A stretch of 64,000 nt of DNA from the NCBI GenBank assembly GCA_016192425.1, contig JACPUE010000007.1, forward strand, positions 1 through 64,000, written 5' to 3'. Positions 48,412 through 58,109 of this stretch are shown piece after piece. Every line of letters begins with the position of its first letter. Position 1 is the first letter of the stretch. The notes beneath the pieces were generated by a model that saw nothing but the letters and a program-made list of their open reading frames with translations, was not told the origin of the DNA and ran no database searches. Position numbers and translations under genes: made by a program. This DNA comes from Burkholderiales bacterium. Lineage in GTDB: Bacteria; Pseudomonadota; Gammaproteobacteria; Burkholderiales; Burkholderiaceae_C.

Positions 48412-51207
48412 TCAATGCGCCTTGTCCCAGTTCGGCCCCACCCCCACCTCGGCCAGCAGCGGCACCTTGAGCGCAGCCACACCGGCCATCAGGCGCGGGA
48501 TGTGGCTGCGCAGCCAGTCCACCTCGCCCTCGGGCAGTTCGAACACCAGTTCGTCGTGCACCTGCATGATCATCTTGATGCCGGGCTTGTGCGCGTCCAG
48601 CTCTTTCTGCACGGCCACCATGGCCAGCTTGATGAGATCGGCCGCCGTGCCCTGCATGGGGGCGTTGATGGCGGCGCGCTCGGCGCCCGCGCGGCGGGAG
48701 CCGTTGGGCGAGGTGATCTCGGGCAGGTACAGGCGGCGGCCGAACACGGTTTCGACATAGCCCATGGACTTGGCGGCGGCCTTGGTTTCGTCCATGTACT
48801 GCTTCACGCCGGGGTAGCGCTGAAAGTAGCGGTCGATGTAGGCGGCAGCGGCCTTGGTTTCGATGCCCAGGTTTTTCGCCAGGCCGAAGCTGCTCATGCC
48901 GTAGATCAGGCCGAAGTTGATGACCTTGGCATAGCGGCGCTGCTCGCTGGTCACCTGGTCCAGCGCCACGCCGAACACCTCGGCGGCGGTGGCGCGGTGC
49001 ACGTCCAGACCGGCGTGGAAGGCGTGCAGCAGCGCGTGGTCGCCGCTGATGTGGGCCATGATGCGCAGCTCGATCTGGCTGTAGTCGCTGCTCGCGATCA
49101 CGCAGCCGGGCGGCGCCACGAAGGCCTCGCGCACGCGGCGGCCCTCGGCGGTGCGGATGGGGATGTTCTGCAGGTTCGGGTCGTTGCTCGACAGCCGCCC
49201 GGTGACGGCTACGGCCTGCGCGTAGTGCGTGTGCACGCGGCCGGTGCGCGGCAGCGCCAATTGCGCGAGCTTGTCGGTGTAGGTGCCCTTGAGCTTGGTC
49301 AGGCTGCGGTGCTCCAGCAGCTTGGCGGGCAGGGGGTAGTCCTCGGCCAGCTTTTCCAGCACCTCTTCGTCGGTGCTGCGCGCGCCGGTGGCGGTTTTCT
49401 TCACCACGGGCATGCCCAGCTTGTCGAAGAAGATTTCGCCGAGCTGCTTGGGGCTGCTGAGGTTGAAGGGCTGGCCCGCGATCTCGTACGCCTCGGCTTC
49501 GAGTTGCAGGATGCGCTGGCCCAGCTCGTGGCTTTGCTGCGCGAGCGTGGGCGCGTCGATGAGCACGCCGTTGCGCTCGATGCGGTAGAGCGCCTCGCTG
49601 CTGGCGATTTCCAGCTCGTAGATGAAGCGCAGTTTCTCGTCGGCCTGCAGCAGCGGCCACAGGGCCAGGTGCACGTCCAGCGTCTGGTCCGAGTCTTCGC
49701 AGGAATAGGCGGCCGCCTTGTCCATCGGCACCTGGGCGAACGGAATCTGGTGCGCGCCCTTGCCGCACAGGTCTTCGTAGCTGATGCCGGTGCGGCCGGT
49801 GTGGCGCTCGGCCAGGCTGGACAGGCCGTGGGGCTTGTGCACTTCGAGCACGTAGCTTTGCAGCATGGTGTCGTGCACATAGCCCTGCACTTCGATGCCG
49901 TGGTTGGCGAACACATGGCGGTCGTATTTGACGTGCTGGCCCAGCTTGTGGTGCTTGGCGTCTTCCAGCCAGGGCTTGAGGCGCGCCAGCACTTCGTCGC
50001 GCGGCAGTTGCGCGGGGGCGTCCGGCCCGGCGTGGGCCAGCGGAATGTAGGCGGCCTCGCCGGGCTGCACGCTGAAACTGATGCCCACGATTTCGGCACG
50101 CATCTCGTCGAGCGAGGTGGTTTCGGTGTCCAGCGCTACCAGCTCGGCCTTCAGCAGGCGCTGCAGCCAGTGGTCGAAATCGGGCCAGTTGAGGATGGTG
50201 TCGTACACCACCGTGCGGTGCTGCGCGGCCTCAGCCACGGGGCTGGCGGAGTGGTCGGCAAACAGGTCGCCGCTCTCGCCGGGCATGGCCACGATGGGCG
50301 CGGGCGCGGCGGCAGCGGCGTCGCCCGCCAGCGTGCGCGCCAGGCCTTTGAAGCCGTAGGTGTCGCAGAAGGCCATGAGTGGCGCAGTCTGGGGCTGGCC
50401 GATGCGGATGGCGTCCAGCGCGGGCATGCCGGGCACCCAGCCGTTCAGGTCGCAGTCGGTCTTGATGGTGAGCAGTTGGCGGCTGGTGGGCAGCCAGTCC
50501 AGCGCCTTGCGCAGGTTCTCGCCCACGGCGCCCTTGACCTCGCCGGCCCGCGCCACCAGGGCGTCCACCGAGCCGTATTCCTGCAGCAGCTTCACGGCAG
50601 TCTTGGGGCCCACCTTGTGCACGCCGGGCACGTTGTCCACCTGGTCGCCCACCAGCATCTGGTAGTCCAGCATCAGGCGGGCGGGCACGCCGAATTCGGC
50701 CTCCACCCCGGCCAGGTCGCGCACCTTGCCGCTCATGGTGTCGATGATGGAGATGTGTTCGTTCACCAGTTGGGCCAGGTCCTTGTCGCCGCTGGAGATG
50801 ACCACGTCAATGCCCTGGCGCGCGGCCGCCACGGCCAGGGTGCCGATCACGTCGTCGGCCTCCACGCCGGGCACGTCGAGCACGGGCCAGCCCATGAGGC
50901 GCACCACCTCGTGGATGGGCGCGATCTGGCTGCGCAGGTCGTCGGGCATGGGGCTGCGCTGCGCCTTGTACTCGGGGTAGAGCGCATCGCGGAAGGTGGG
51001 GCCCTTGGCGTCGAACACGCAGGCCGCGTAGGTGCAGGGAACGTCCTTCAGGAGCTTCTGCATCATGTTGATGATGATGCGGATGGCGCCGGTCTTTTGC
51101 ACCGTGCCGTCGGGCAGGGTGGTGCTCATGGTTTCGCCGCCCGCAAAGAAGGCGCGGTAGAGGTAGCTGGAGCCGTCCACCAGCAGCAGGGTCTTTTTGT
51201 CGCTCAT
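48412..51207 (-). CDS. polA: DNA polymerase I
   Basis: PolA fills gaps and removes Okazaki primers. The 931-residue protein has the 5'-3' exonuclease domain (1 to about 290, LLLVDGSSYLYRAFFA and PGVEADDVIGTL and DQVDNVPGVHKVGPKTA). An intact 3'-5' proofreading domain follows (LVALDTETTSL with the DxE pair), then the polymerase domain with motif A SDYSQIELRIMAH, motif B RRYAKVINFGLIYGMSSFG and motif C MQVHDELVFE. The start at 51207 (MSDKKTLLLVDG) matches homologues. A 1140-residue frame on the opposite strand is a shadow. Confidence 0.97.
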   Translation of the reverse strand: MSDKKTLLLVDGSSYLYRAFFAGGETMSTTLPDGTVQKTGAIRIIINMMQKLLKDVPCTYAACVFDAKGPTFRDALYPEYKAQRSPMPDDLRSQIAPIHEVVRLMGWPVLDVPGVEADDVIGTLAVAAARQGIDVVISSGDKDLAQLVNEHISIIDTMSGKVRDLAGVEAEFGVPARLMLDYQMLVGDQVDNVPGVHKVGPKTAVKLLQEYGSVDALVARAGEVKGAVGENLRKALDWLPTSRQLLTIKTDCDLNGWVPGMPALDAIRIGQPQTAPLMAFCDTYGFKGLARTLAGDAAAAAPAPIVAMPGESGDLFADHSASPVAEAAQHRTVVYDTILNWPDFDHWLQRLLKAELVALDTETTSLDEMRAEIVGISFSVQPGEAAYIPLAHAGPDAPAQLPRDEVLARLKPWLEDAKHHKLGQHVKYDRHVFANHGIEVQGYVHDTMLQSYVLEVHKPHGLSSLAERHTGRTGISYEDLCGKGAHQIPFAQVPMDKAAAYSCEDSDQTLDVHLALWPLLQADEKLRFIYELEIASSEALYRIERNGVLIDAPTLAQQSHELGQRILQLEAEAYEIAGQPFNLSSPKQLGEIFFDKLGMPVVKKTATGARSTDEEVLEKLAEDYPLPAKLLEHRSLTKLKGTYTDKLAQLALPRTGRVHTHYAQAVAVTGRLSSNDPNLQNIPIRTAEGRRVREAFVAPPGCVIASSDYSQIELRIMAHISGDHALLHAFHAGLDVHRATAAEVFGVALDQVTSEQRRYAKVINFGLIYGMSSFGLAKNLGIETKAAAAYIDRYFQRYPGVKQYMDETKAAAKSMGYVETVFGRRLYLPEITSPNGSRRAGAERAAINAPMQGTAADLIKLAMVAVQKELDAHKPGIKMIMQVHDELVFELPEGEVDWLRSHIPRLMAGVAALKVPLLAEVGVGPNWDKAH

Positions 51208-51316
51208 GCGGGCGATTGTGCACACATGGCGGGACGTGGGGATTCTGGCGCCGCATCCTGCCTGGACAGGCCGATGTCGGCACAATGTCGCCCGTACCGC
51301 CCCTGGAGGAAAAGCC

Positions 51317-51733
51317 ATGAAACCCCTGCTGGCCCTGCTGATTGCCGCCGCCTGCCCGCTGGCCCTTGCCGATACCGATTTCAAGAACGTGCCCCCGCCC
51401 CTGCAAAAGGCGCTGCACGGCAACGCGCTCAAGTCGGCGCACATGGAGGATGGCGTGCTGCGCCTGCACACCAGCAAGGCCGAGGTGTCCGAGCTGGTGT
51501 ATGCCACCTTCGTGTTCCACAACATCTGCGGCGAGCAGTGGATGAACCCGCAGCAGTTTGCACAGTTCGGGCTCCAGCGGGTGGAAATGCTCAGCGCCGA
51601 CGGCAGCCAGGGCTTTGCCTTCGATGCGCGCGGCGATGTCTGCGAGCGCATGGGCCAGTTGGGCAAGAACTTCCGCACCTTCATCGGCCAGTACACGGTC
51701 AAGTGCACGGCGGGCGCCTGCCCGCGCCCCTGA
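51317..51733 (+). CDS. small exported protein of unknown function
   Basis: Not recognised. The 138-residue protein starts with a clear signal peptide (MKPLLALLIAAACPLALA, cleavage after ALADT region) and a GGAGGAAAA ribosome-binding site. The mature part (about 120 residues) has four Cys: one in NICGEQWM, one in GDVCERMG and a CTAGAC pair near the C-terminus, suggesting two periplasmic disulphides. Upstream in-frame ATGs from 51197 lack the signal peptide context. It is divergent from polA by 109 bases. Confidence 0.75.
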   Translation: MKPLLALLIAAACPLALADTDFKNVPPPLQKALHGNALKSAHMEDGVLRLHTSKAEVSELVYATFVFHNICGEQWMNPQQFAQFGLQRVEMLSADGSQGFAFDARGDVCERMGQLGKNFRTFIGQYTVKCTAGACPRP

Positions 51734-51833
51734 CGCAGAACGCATTTGCGTCAGCCGGGGAAACCCGCTGCCTTGTACTGCGCAGCTTGGTGTTCAATCG
51801 GCGCTGTCTTGTTACCGCAGGGGGAGTGCACCG

Positions 51834-53030
51834 TTGAAAGCCATCAAGAAAATCGCACTGGGTACGCTGGCGGCCTTGGTGCTTGCGGGTACGGCCGGCT
51901 GGTTCAGCCTGGACAAGGAAACGCGCGGCCTGCTCAAGGCCGTGCCCACCAACCGCGACCTGCTGTTCTGGAGCGTGCCGCAGCGCGATGCGGCCTTCCG
52001 TGCGCTGGATCGCATCCCGCTGCTGGCGAGGTGGCACGTGGTGCAGCCCAGCAGCACACCCCGGCCGCTGCCGCCAGGGCCGCCGCTGCAGCAATTGCCC
52101 GACATCGGCGCCTACATGGCAGGCCAGCGCAGCAGCGCGCTGCTGATCGTGCAAGACGGCAAGCTGCGCCTGGAGCGCTACGGCCTGGACTTTGACGCAG
52201 CCGGGCGCTGGACGAGTTTTTCGGTGGCCAAGTCCTTCACTTCCACGCTGTTGGGCGCAGCCCTGAAGGACGGCTACATCAAGAGCATGGACGACAAGGT
52301 CAGCACCTACATCCCGCAGATGAAGGGCTCGGCCTATGACGACGTGAGCATCCGCCAGCTGCTCACCATGACCTCGGGCGTGCGCTGGAACGAGGACTAC
52401 GCCGACCCGAACGCCGACGTGGCAAAGTTCAACAACCACCAGCCCGAGCCGGGGGTGGACGCCCTGGTGAGTTACCTGCGCCGCCTGCCGCGCGACGTGC
52501 CTGCGGGCGAGCGCTGGCACTACAGCACGGGCGAGACCAATCTGGTGGGCATTCTTGTGAGCCAGGCCACGGGCAAGCCGCTGGCGCAGTACCTGGAAGA
52601 AAAGATCTGGAAGCCCGCGGGCATGGAGCAGCAGGCCACCTGGATTCTGAGCAAGACCGGGCAGGAAATCAGCGGCTGCTGCATCCAGGCCGCCACGCGC
52701 GACTTTGCGCGCTTCGGCCTGTTCATCCTGGACGGCACCACGGCGGGCGAACGGAGCATCCTGCCTGAAGGCTGGCTGCAGCAGGCCACGAGCAAGCGCA
52801 CCGACATCGGCCAAAGCGGGCGTGGCTACGGCTACCAGTGGTGGACCTACGACGACGGCAGCTTTGCGGCGCGCGGCATTTTCGGCCAGGGCATCTTCAT
52901 CGATCCGCAGCGCAAGCTGGTGATCGCCTCCAACGCCAACTGGAGCGGCGGCGCCCGCGACCCCAAGGCCAGCGAGGCCCGCGAGGCCTTCTACAAGGCC
53001 GTGCAAAAGGCGGTGGATGCCGAGCGCTGA
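51834..53030 (+). CDS. serine hydrolase, class C beta-lactamase-related
   Basis: A 398-residue membrane-anchored or exported protein. Residues 1-25 form a signal anchor (KAIKKIALGTLAALVLAGTAG). The beta-lactamase-related fold has the SxxK nucleophile in FSVAKSFTS (near residue 133), the second motif in WHYSTGETNLVG and the end motif around GRGYGYQWW and RGIFGQGIFI. The start is TTG 51834, because GGGGGAG lies seven bases upstream and the signal sequence begins there; the ATG-initiated frame from 51558 overlaps the previous gene and adds nonhomologous residues. Relatives include 6-aminohexanoate-dimer hydrolase and penicillin-binding-like esterases; the substrate is unknown. Confidence 0.85.
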   Translation: MKAIKKIALGTLAALVLAGTAGWFSLDKETRGLLKAVPTNRDLLFWSVPQRDAAFRALDRIPLLARWHVVQPSSTPRPLPPGPPLQQLPDIGAYMAGQRSSALLIVQDGKLRLERYGLDFDAAGRWTSFSVAKSFTSTLLGAALKDGYIKSMDDKVSTYIPQMKGSAYDDVSIRQLLTMTSGVRWNEDYADPNADVAKFNNHQPEPGVDALVSYLRRLPRDVPAGERWHYSTGETNLVGILVSQATGKPLAQYLEEKIWKPAGMEQQATWILSKTGQEISGCCIQAATRDFARFGLFILDGTTAGERSILPEGWLQQATSKRTDIGQSGRGYGYQWWTYDDGSFAARGIFGQGIFIDPQRKLVIASNANWSGGARDPKASEAREAFYKAVQKAVDAER

Positions 53031-53093
53031 AGCATGACCCCAGCCCGTTGCGCCTGACCAACCCACAGCCCGCGAACCTGGCACGACCCCAGG

Positions 53094-53217
53094 CCAGCGC
53101 TCCCGCGCAAGGGCCGCCAGTATCCCCACATGCGGGCGCCGGGAGCGTCCCCCTGCCCGCAGTGCGCAGCACTGCGAGAGCGGGGGGAAGGCCCGCAGGG
53201 CCTCAGGGGGGGTGTTC
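53094..53217 (-). other. structured RNA element abutting the acnA stop codon, copy 2
   Basis: About 124 bases, homologous to 28284-28395. Stem A is CGCTCCCG (53098-53105) with CGGGAGCG (53140-53147), with an extra loop insertion of about 12 bases versus copy 1. Stem B is CGCAGTGC-GCA-GCACTGCG (53158-53176), fully paired here. Stem C is GGCCC-GCA-GGGCC (53190-53202), where copy 1 has GGCGC-GAA-GCGCC. CAGGGGGG ends three to five bases from the acnA stop codon at 53218-53220. The arms change in pairs, which supports a selected RNA fold. Confidence 0.7.
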
Positions 53218-56136
53218 CTATTTTTCCAGCAACTGCCGCAGCACGTAGGGCAGGATGCCCCCAGCCAGGAAGTAGTCCACCTCGATGGGGGTGTCGATAC
53301 GCAGCGTCAGCGTGGTCTCCAGGCGCGTGCCGTCGCTGCGCTGCACGACGAGCCGCGCATCGCTGCGCGGGGTGAGCCCGGGGTCGGGCAGGATGTCGAT
53401 GCGCTCCTGCCCCGTCAGGCCCAGCGATTCCCAGGATTCGCCCGCCTTGAACTGCAGCGGCAGCACGCCCATGCCCACCAGGTTGCTGCGGTGGATGCGC
53501 TCGAAGCTGCGCGCCACCACCGCCCGGATGCCCAGCAACTGCGTGCCCTTGGCGGCCCAGTCGCGGCTGGAGCCGGTGCCGTACTCTTCGCCTGCAAACA
53601 CCACGGTGGGCACGCCTTCGGCCTGGTAGCGCTGTGCGGCGTCAAAGATGGACAGCTTTTCGCCCGAGGGCTGGTGCAGCGTCCAGCCGCCCTCCTCGCG
53701 CGAGCCGTCGGCCTGCGGCGGCAGCATGAGGTTCTTGATGCGCACGTTGGCAAAGGTGCCGCGCACCATGACCTCGTGGTTGCCCCGGCGTGCGCCGTAG
53801 CTGTTGAAGTCTGCCTTGTGCACGCCGTGCTGCAGCAACCACTGGCCTGCGGGGGAGCTTTCCTTGATGGAACCCGCAGGCGAGATGTGGTCGGTGGTGA
53901 TCGAATCGCCAAACAAAGCCATGGTGCGTGCACCCTGCACGGCCACAGGGTTTGCATCCAATTGGCCCATAGCGCCCGTTTTATGTGCGTTATCAGCTAT
54001 TGAATTGATAGCAAACTGAGCAAAGAACGGCGGCTCGGCAATGTAGGTGCTCTGCGGCCAGGTGTAGGCGGTGCCGCTGACGCCCTTGATTTTTTCCCAC
54101 AGCTTGCCGGGGTCTGTGGCCACCTTGGCGTAGTTCTCGCGGAAGGCCTTGCCCTTCATGGCGAACTTCAGGAGCTGGTGGATTTCGTCACTGGTGGGCC
54201 AGATATCGCCCAGGTACACGTCGCGCCCGCCTTTGCCCTGGCCCACGGGCTCGGTCATCAGGTCCTTGAGCACCGTGCCTGCAATGGCATAGGCCACCAC
54301 GAGCGGCGGGCTGGCCAGGAAGTTGGCCTTGAGGTTCGGGTGGATACGCGCCTCGAAGTTGCGGTTGCCCGAGAGCACCGCCGCGCACACCAGGTTGTTC
54401 TGGATGATGGCCTCGTTGAGTTCAGGCGTGAGGTCGCCTGCATTGCCGATGCAGGTGGTGCAGCCATAGCCCGCCAGCGCAAAGCCCAGCTTTTCCAGGT
54501 ACGGCAGCAGGCCGGTTTCGCGGAGGTATTCGGTCACGATGCGCGAGCCGGGGGCGAGCGAGGTCTTGATGTGCGGCGCCACCCGCAGCCCAGCTTTCAC
54601 CGCCTTTTGGGCCAGCAGGCCTGCGGCCAGCAGCACGCTGGGATTGCTGGTGTTGGTGCAGCTGGTGATGGCGGCAATCAGCACGTCGCCGTTGCCTACC
54701 CACTGGGCCTTGTCCGCATCGGTGGGCAACACGCATACGGTTGTCGCTGGAGTTGCAGCGTGTGCCGAGGCCAGCGTGGGGCGGTTGCCGACCATTTCCA
54801 CCACATCGCGTGCGGCACCGGGCCGGGGCGCGGGGGCTTCCGCAGCCGCGCCACCTTCGCCGCAGCCCACACGGTAGCGCTTGTACAGGCGTTCGGCCTG
54901 TTGGTTGAACCCGTTGTTGGAGGGCGGCTGGCTGAACAGTGCCGCGAACTGCTCTTTCACGCGGCCCAGCTCAATGCGGTCTTGCGGGCGCTTGGGGCCT
55001 GCCAGGCTGGGGGTGACTTGCCCCAGGTCCAGCCGCACCACCTGCGAATAGTCCACCTCGCCCGCCAGCGGCACGCCGAACAGGCCTTGCGCCTTGAAGT
55101 AGGCCTCGAAGGCTTCGATCTCGGCCTTGGTACGGCCAGTGCCTTTGAAGTACTCAATGGTCTTTTCATCGACCGGGAAGAAGCCCATGGTGGCGCCGTA
55201 CTCGGGCGCCATGTTGCCGATGGTGGCGCGGTCGGGCAGCGCCAGGGTGCGTGTGCCTTCGCCAAAGAATTCGACGAACTTGCCCACCACCTTGTGCTGG
55301 CGCAGGATTTCGGTCACCGTGAGTACCAGGTCGGTGGCCGTGACGCCCTCGCGCAACTGGCCCGTCAGTTCAAAGCCCACCACGTCGGGCGTGAGGAAGT
55401 ACACCGGCTGGCCCAGCATGGCGGCCTCGGCCTCGATGCCGCCCACACCCCAGCCCACGACGCCAATGCCATTGATCATGGTGGTGTGGCTGTCGGTGCC
55501 CACCAGGGTGTCGGGGTAGTAGATGCCCTCCTTGGTCTTGTGCACGCCACGCGCCAGGTATTCAAGGTTGACCTGATGCACGATGCCAAAGCCGGGGGGC
55601 ACCACGCCAAAGGTGTCGAAGGCCTGCATGCCCCATTTCATGAACTCGTAGCGCTCGCGGTTGCGCTGGAATTCGAGCTTCATGTTCAGATCCAGCGCTT
55701 TCTTGCTACCGTAGTGGTCCACCATGATGGAGTGATCCACCACCAGATCCACCGGCACCAGCGGCTCGATGCGGCGCGGGTCGCTACCCAGGCGCTGCGC
55801 CGCGCTGCGCATGGCGGCCAGGTCGGCCAGCAGGGGCACGCCGGTGAAGTCCTGCAGCACCACGCGCGCAACAACAAAAGGGATTTCGTCCTGCCGCTCG
55901 GCCTGGGGCTGCCACTGGGCCAGTTGCTCGATGTGCGCCGGGGTGACCTTTTTGCCGTCGCAGTGGCGCAGCACGGCCTCCAGCACGATGCGCAGCGACA
56001 CCGGCAGGCGCCGTATGCTGGGATATTGCCTTGCCAATGCAGGCAGGGAATACAACTGCCCTTTTTTCCCCGATGCGGTGGTGAATGTCCGCAGGGTATG
56101 GGCCATGGGGTGTGCGGCTGCCTTGCGTGTGGCCAT
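53218..56136 (-). CDS. acnA: aconitate hydratase A
   Basis: Interconverts citrate and isocitrate through a [4Fe-4S] cluster. The 972-residue protein of the AcnA/IRP type has [42 protein letters not shown], the cluster cysteines (Cys of [16 protein letters not shown] of [10 protein letters not shown]) and the swivelling C-terminal domain ([37 protein letters not shown]). The start is 56136, with GGAGG upstream; MAHTLRTF at 56106 is possible. It is longer than usual; residues around [15 protein letters not shown], just before the swivelling domain, come from a GCTAT repeat (R8). Confidence 0.95.
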   Translation of the reverse strand: MATRKAAAHPMAHTLRTFTTASGKKGQLYSLPALARQYPSIRRLPVSLRIVLEAVLRHCDGKKVTPAHIEQLAQWQPQAERQDEIPFVVARVVLQDFTGVPLLADLAAMRSAAQRLGSDPRRIEPLVPVDLVVDHSIMVDHYGSKKALDLNMKLEFQRNRERYEFMKWGMQAFDTFGVVPPGFGIVHQVNLEYLARGVHKTKEGIYYPDTLVGTDSHTTMINGIGVVGWGVGGIEAEAAMLGQPVYFLTPDVVGFELTGQLREGVTATDLVLTVTEILRQHKVVGKFVEFFGEGTRTLALPDRATIGNMAPEYGATMGFFPVDEKTIEYFKGTGRTKAEIEAFEAYFKAQGLFGVPLAGEVDYSQVVRLDLGQVTPSLAGPKRPQDRIELGRVKEQFAALFSQPPSNNGFNQQAERLYKRYRVGCGEGGAAAEAPAPRPGAARDVVEMVGNRPTLASAHAATPATTVCVLPTDADKAQWVGNGDVLIAAITSCTNTSNPSVLLAAGLLAQKAVKAGLRVAPHIKTSLAPGSRIVTEYLRETGLLPYLEKLGFALAGYGCTTCIGNAGDLTPELNEAIIQNNLVCAAVLSGNRNFEARIHPNLKANFLASPPLVVAYAIAGTVLKDLMTEPVGQGKGGRDVYLGDIWPTSDEIHQLLKFAMKGKAFRENYAKVATDPGKLWEKIKGVSGTAYTWPQSTYIAEPPFFAQFAINSIADNAHKTGAMGQLDANPVAVQGARTMALFGDSITTDHISPAGSIKESSPAGQWLLQHGVHKADFNSYGARRGNHEVMVRGTFANVRIKNLMLPPQADGSREEGGWTLHQPSGEKLSIFDAAQRYQAEGVPTVVFAGEEYGTGSSRDWAAKGTQLLGIRAVVARSFERIHRSNLVGMGVLPLQFKAGESWESLGLTGQERIDILPDPGLTPRSDARLVVQRSDGTRLETTLTLRIDTPIEVDYFLAGGILPYVLRQLLEK
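53969..54015. repeat. GCTAT dispersed repeat, copy R8, inside acnA coding sequence
   Basis: GCTAT (53996-54000) and ATAGC (54008-54012) flank the 7-base loop TGAATTG, preceded by AGCGCCCGTTTTATGTGCGTTATCA. The copy is in frame and supplies [15 protein letters not shown] in a linker before the C-terminal aconitase domain. The codons are AT-rich compared with the rest of acnA. Confidence 0.75.
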
Positions 56137-56309
56137 TTGCGTGCCTCCAGTCGTGGGTGTGGCATGCATTTTGGTCACAAACAACCCAAACCTGCAATGG
56201 CCCGCCTGGGTACGAGGGCTCTGGTGCATGCGGGCCCAATGGTAAGCGCTGAATTTTCTGCAAGGAGCCCACCCGCAAACATCCAAGCGCCATTACAAGA
56301 CACCCAAAG

Positions 56310-56335
56310 AAAAAGCCCGCCAAAGCGGGCTTTTT
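56310..56335. terminator. terminator after the H-NS gene
   Basis: AAAAAGCCCGC (56310-56320) and GCGGGCTTTTT (56325-56335) form an 11-bp stem with a CAAA loop, with A- and T-runs on both sides. On the minus strand it ends the H-NS gene (stop 56361), 25 bases downstream of it, and it is symmetric, so it can stop transcription both ways. Confidence 0.9.
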
Positions 56336-56360
56336 CTTTGAATGGGACTGCAAATACCGC

Positions 56361-56648
56361 TTAAATAGCGTATTTGGCGCGGTCCTGGCCTTGAATCCAC
56401 TTGGGCGGCTTGCCCCGGCCCGTCCAGGTCTTGCCGGTGGCGGGATCGCGGTATTTGGGAGCCACCTTGGTGCCTGCCACAGCGCTGCGGCCGCGTGCGG
56501 GGGGAAACACATCCTGCGGGGTCAATTCAAATTCAGCCACCAGTGCATGAATTTTGGCAATGGCGCCGGAAATGGCGTCCTGGCGGGCGGCCTTGATGCG
56601 CTGCTCCAGCGCTTCACGCTCTTGAATGAGTTTCTTGTAATCTTCCAT
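56361..56648 (-). CDS. H-NS histone-family DNA-binding protein
   Basis: A 95-residue nucleoid protein. An N-terminal coiled coil (about 1-45, MEDYKKLIQEREALEQRIKA) is followed by a linker (FPPARGRSAVAG) and the H-NS C-terminal DNA-binding motif with KYRDPATGKTWTGRGKPPKWI, whose GRGKPP core fits the QGR-like AT-hook that inserts in the minor groove of AT-rich DNA. It should silence AT-rich, foreign DNA such as the toxin-antitoxin patch. It has its own strong promoter and terminator. Confidence 0.93.
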   Translation of the reverse strand: MEDYKKLIQEREALEQRIKAARQDAISGAIAKIHALVAEFELTPQDVFPPARGRSAVAGTKVAPKYRDPATGKTWTGRGKPPKWIQGQDRAKYAI

Positions 56649-56682
56649 GGCGGTGTGGATGTTGAAGTGGACGACGGGCTAA

Positions 56683-56712
56683 ATTATATCCAGAAATACA
56701 GCTTTATGGCAA
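56683..56712 (-). promoter_or_regulatory. sigma-70 promoter of the H-NS gene
   Basis: On the minus strand TTGCCA (56712-56707) and TATAAT (56688-56683) are separated by 18 bp. The perfect -10 box and nearly consensus -35 make this the strongest promoter match seen in the window. Transcription would start about 28 bases before the ATG at 56648. Confidence 0.75.
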
Positions 56713-56795
56713 ATAGCTGTTTGCAGCGCCATCCCCAAAACTCCGCCCTGGCAGGATTATGCGGATTATGTGCGCCCATAAACCCTGCAAGACAT

Positions 56796-58085
56796 TCAAC
56801 TTTCCCTGGCAGCCAGTACCTTGTCGATGCGTTTGCCGTCCAGATCGACCACTTCGAATATCCACCCGGCACTGGCTATGCGCTCTCCCACGCTGGGCAG
56901 GTGGCCCGATTCGGCCAATAACAAGCCCGCCAGGGTGTTATAGCGGCCCTTTTCTTCGTCCGGCAGTTCGCGGATTTCCAGGCGCGCTTTCAGTTCGGAG
57001 ATGGGCACCAATCCGTCAAGCAGCCAGCTTCCGTCCTCACGCTGCACAGCCCAAGCGTCCAGCGGCGTGCCGGGCTGCAACTCGCCGGTAATGGCTTCAA
57101 GCAAATCGCGCGGCGTCATCAAACCCTGCACCACGCCGTATTCATCGACCACGAACACCATGCGCCCCGCGCGCTCACGGAATTGCTCCAGCAGCTCCAT
57201 GCCGCTGAGGGTTTCGGGCAGAAAGACCGCTGCCTGGGCGTGGGCGCCCACGGGCTGCGGCGCCTGGGGCCCCAGTTCCAGCAGGCGCGCCACACTGATG
57301 ACGCCTACCACTTCGTCCAGCGACCCCCGGCACACCGGGTACCACGAATGCGCGCCGGTACTGCTGCCCGCACCGGCCTGCTGCAGCGCCTGGGCCACCG
57401 AGCATGCGGCGTCCAGCCAGTGCACGTCGCTGCGCGGCACCATGAGCGAGGTCAGCGGCCGGTCGTCCAGGCGAAAGACGTTCTGCACCATCTGGTGCTC
57501 GTGCTGCTCGATCACCCCGGCCTCGCGGCCTTCTTCCAGGCTGGCGGCGATTTCCTCCTCGGTCACCGCACGGGCGGCGGCGTTGTCCACGCGCAGCACA
57601 GCCAGCACCCCCTGGGTGGACAGCGACAGCAGCCGCACAAAAGGCTTGGCCACCCGCGCCACCCAGGCCATGGGGCGCGAGACCAGCCGCGAAACCGTTT
57701 CGGGGTACAACTGCCCGATGCGCTTGGGCACCAGCTCGCCAAACACGATGGTGATGAAAGTGATGACCGTGACCACCAGCGCCGTGGCCGTGATGCTGGC
57801 GGGCCGCTCGGGCATGCCCAGGGCATGCAGCCACACGGTAAGGTCGTCGCTGAAAGCAGCCTCGCCAATGATGCCGTTGAGCATGCCGATGGAGGTAATG
57901 CCCACCTGCACCGATGAGAGAAACTGCGTGGGGTTTTCCAGCAGGTCAAGCGCTGCCTGCGCGCCCTTGTCGCCGCCTTGCGCCATGGCCGTGAGCCGTG
58001 CCTTGCGGCTGGAGGCCAGCGCCAGCTCCGACATGGCAAACACCCCGTTGAGCAGGGTCAGCAGCGCAATCAGCAGAAAATCCAT
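56796..58085 (-). CDS. hemolysin/CorC-like protein (CNNM-CBS-CorC)
   Basis: A 429-residue membrane protein. The N-terminal DUF21/CNNM domain has three to four helices (to about residue 170, with MSELALASSRKARL and GELVPKRIG). A CBS pair follows (about 215-335; LTSLMVPRSDVHWLD, VFVVDEYGVVQGLMTPRDLLEAI) and a C-terminal CorC/HlyC transporter-associated domain (YNTLAGLLLAESGHLPSVG, GWIFEVVDLDGKRIDKVL). The family is linked to magnesium/cobalt efflux, but in this subgroup function is not established. It is head to head with apaH, 24 bases apart. Confidence 0.92.
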   Translation of the reverse strand: MDFLLIALLTLLNGVFAMSELALASSRKARLTAMAQGGDKGAQAALDLLENPTQFLSSVQVGITSIGMLNGIIGEAAFSDDLTVWLHALGMPERPASITATALVVTVITFITIVFGELVPKRIGQLYPETVSRLVSRPMAWVARVAKPFVRLLSLSTQGVLAVLRVDNAAARAVTEEEIAASLEEGREAGVIEQHEHQMVQNVFRLDDRPLTSLMVPRSDVHWLDAACSVAQALQQAGAGSSTGAHSWYPVCRGSLDEVVGVISVARLLELGPQAPQPVGAHAQAAVFLPETLSGMELLEQFRERAGRMVFVVDEYGVVQGLMTPRDLLEAITGELQPGTPLDAWAVQREDGSWLLDGLVPISELKARLEIRELPDEEKGRYNTLAGLLLAESGHLPSVGERIASAGWIFEVVDLDGKRIDKVLAARES

Positions 58086-58109
58086 ACTTCAGCCGTAACA
58101 AAAAACACC

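Noticed and set aside
48415-51837. A 1140-codon plus-strand frame antisense to polA
   Set aside because: No domain or start context; composition is typical of a shadow opposite a GC-rich gene, and polA on the other strand has all motifs.
54178-56364. A 728-codon plus-strand frame antisense to acnA
   Set aside because: Same reason; no recognisable family and no ribosome-binding site, while acnA is intact.
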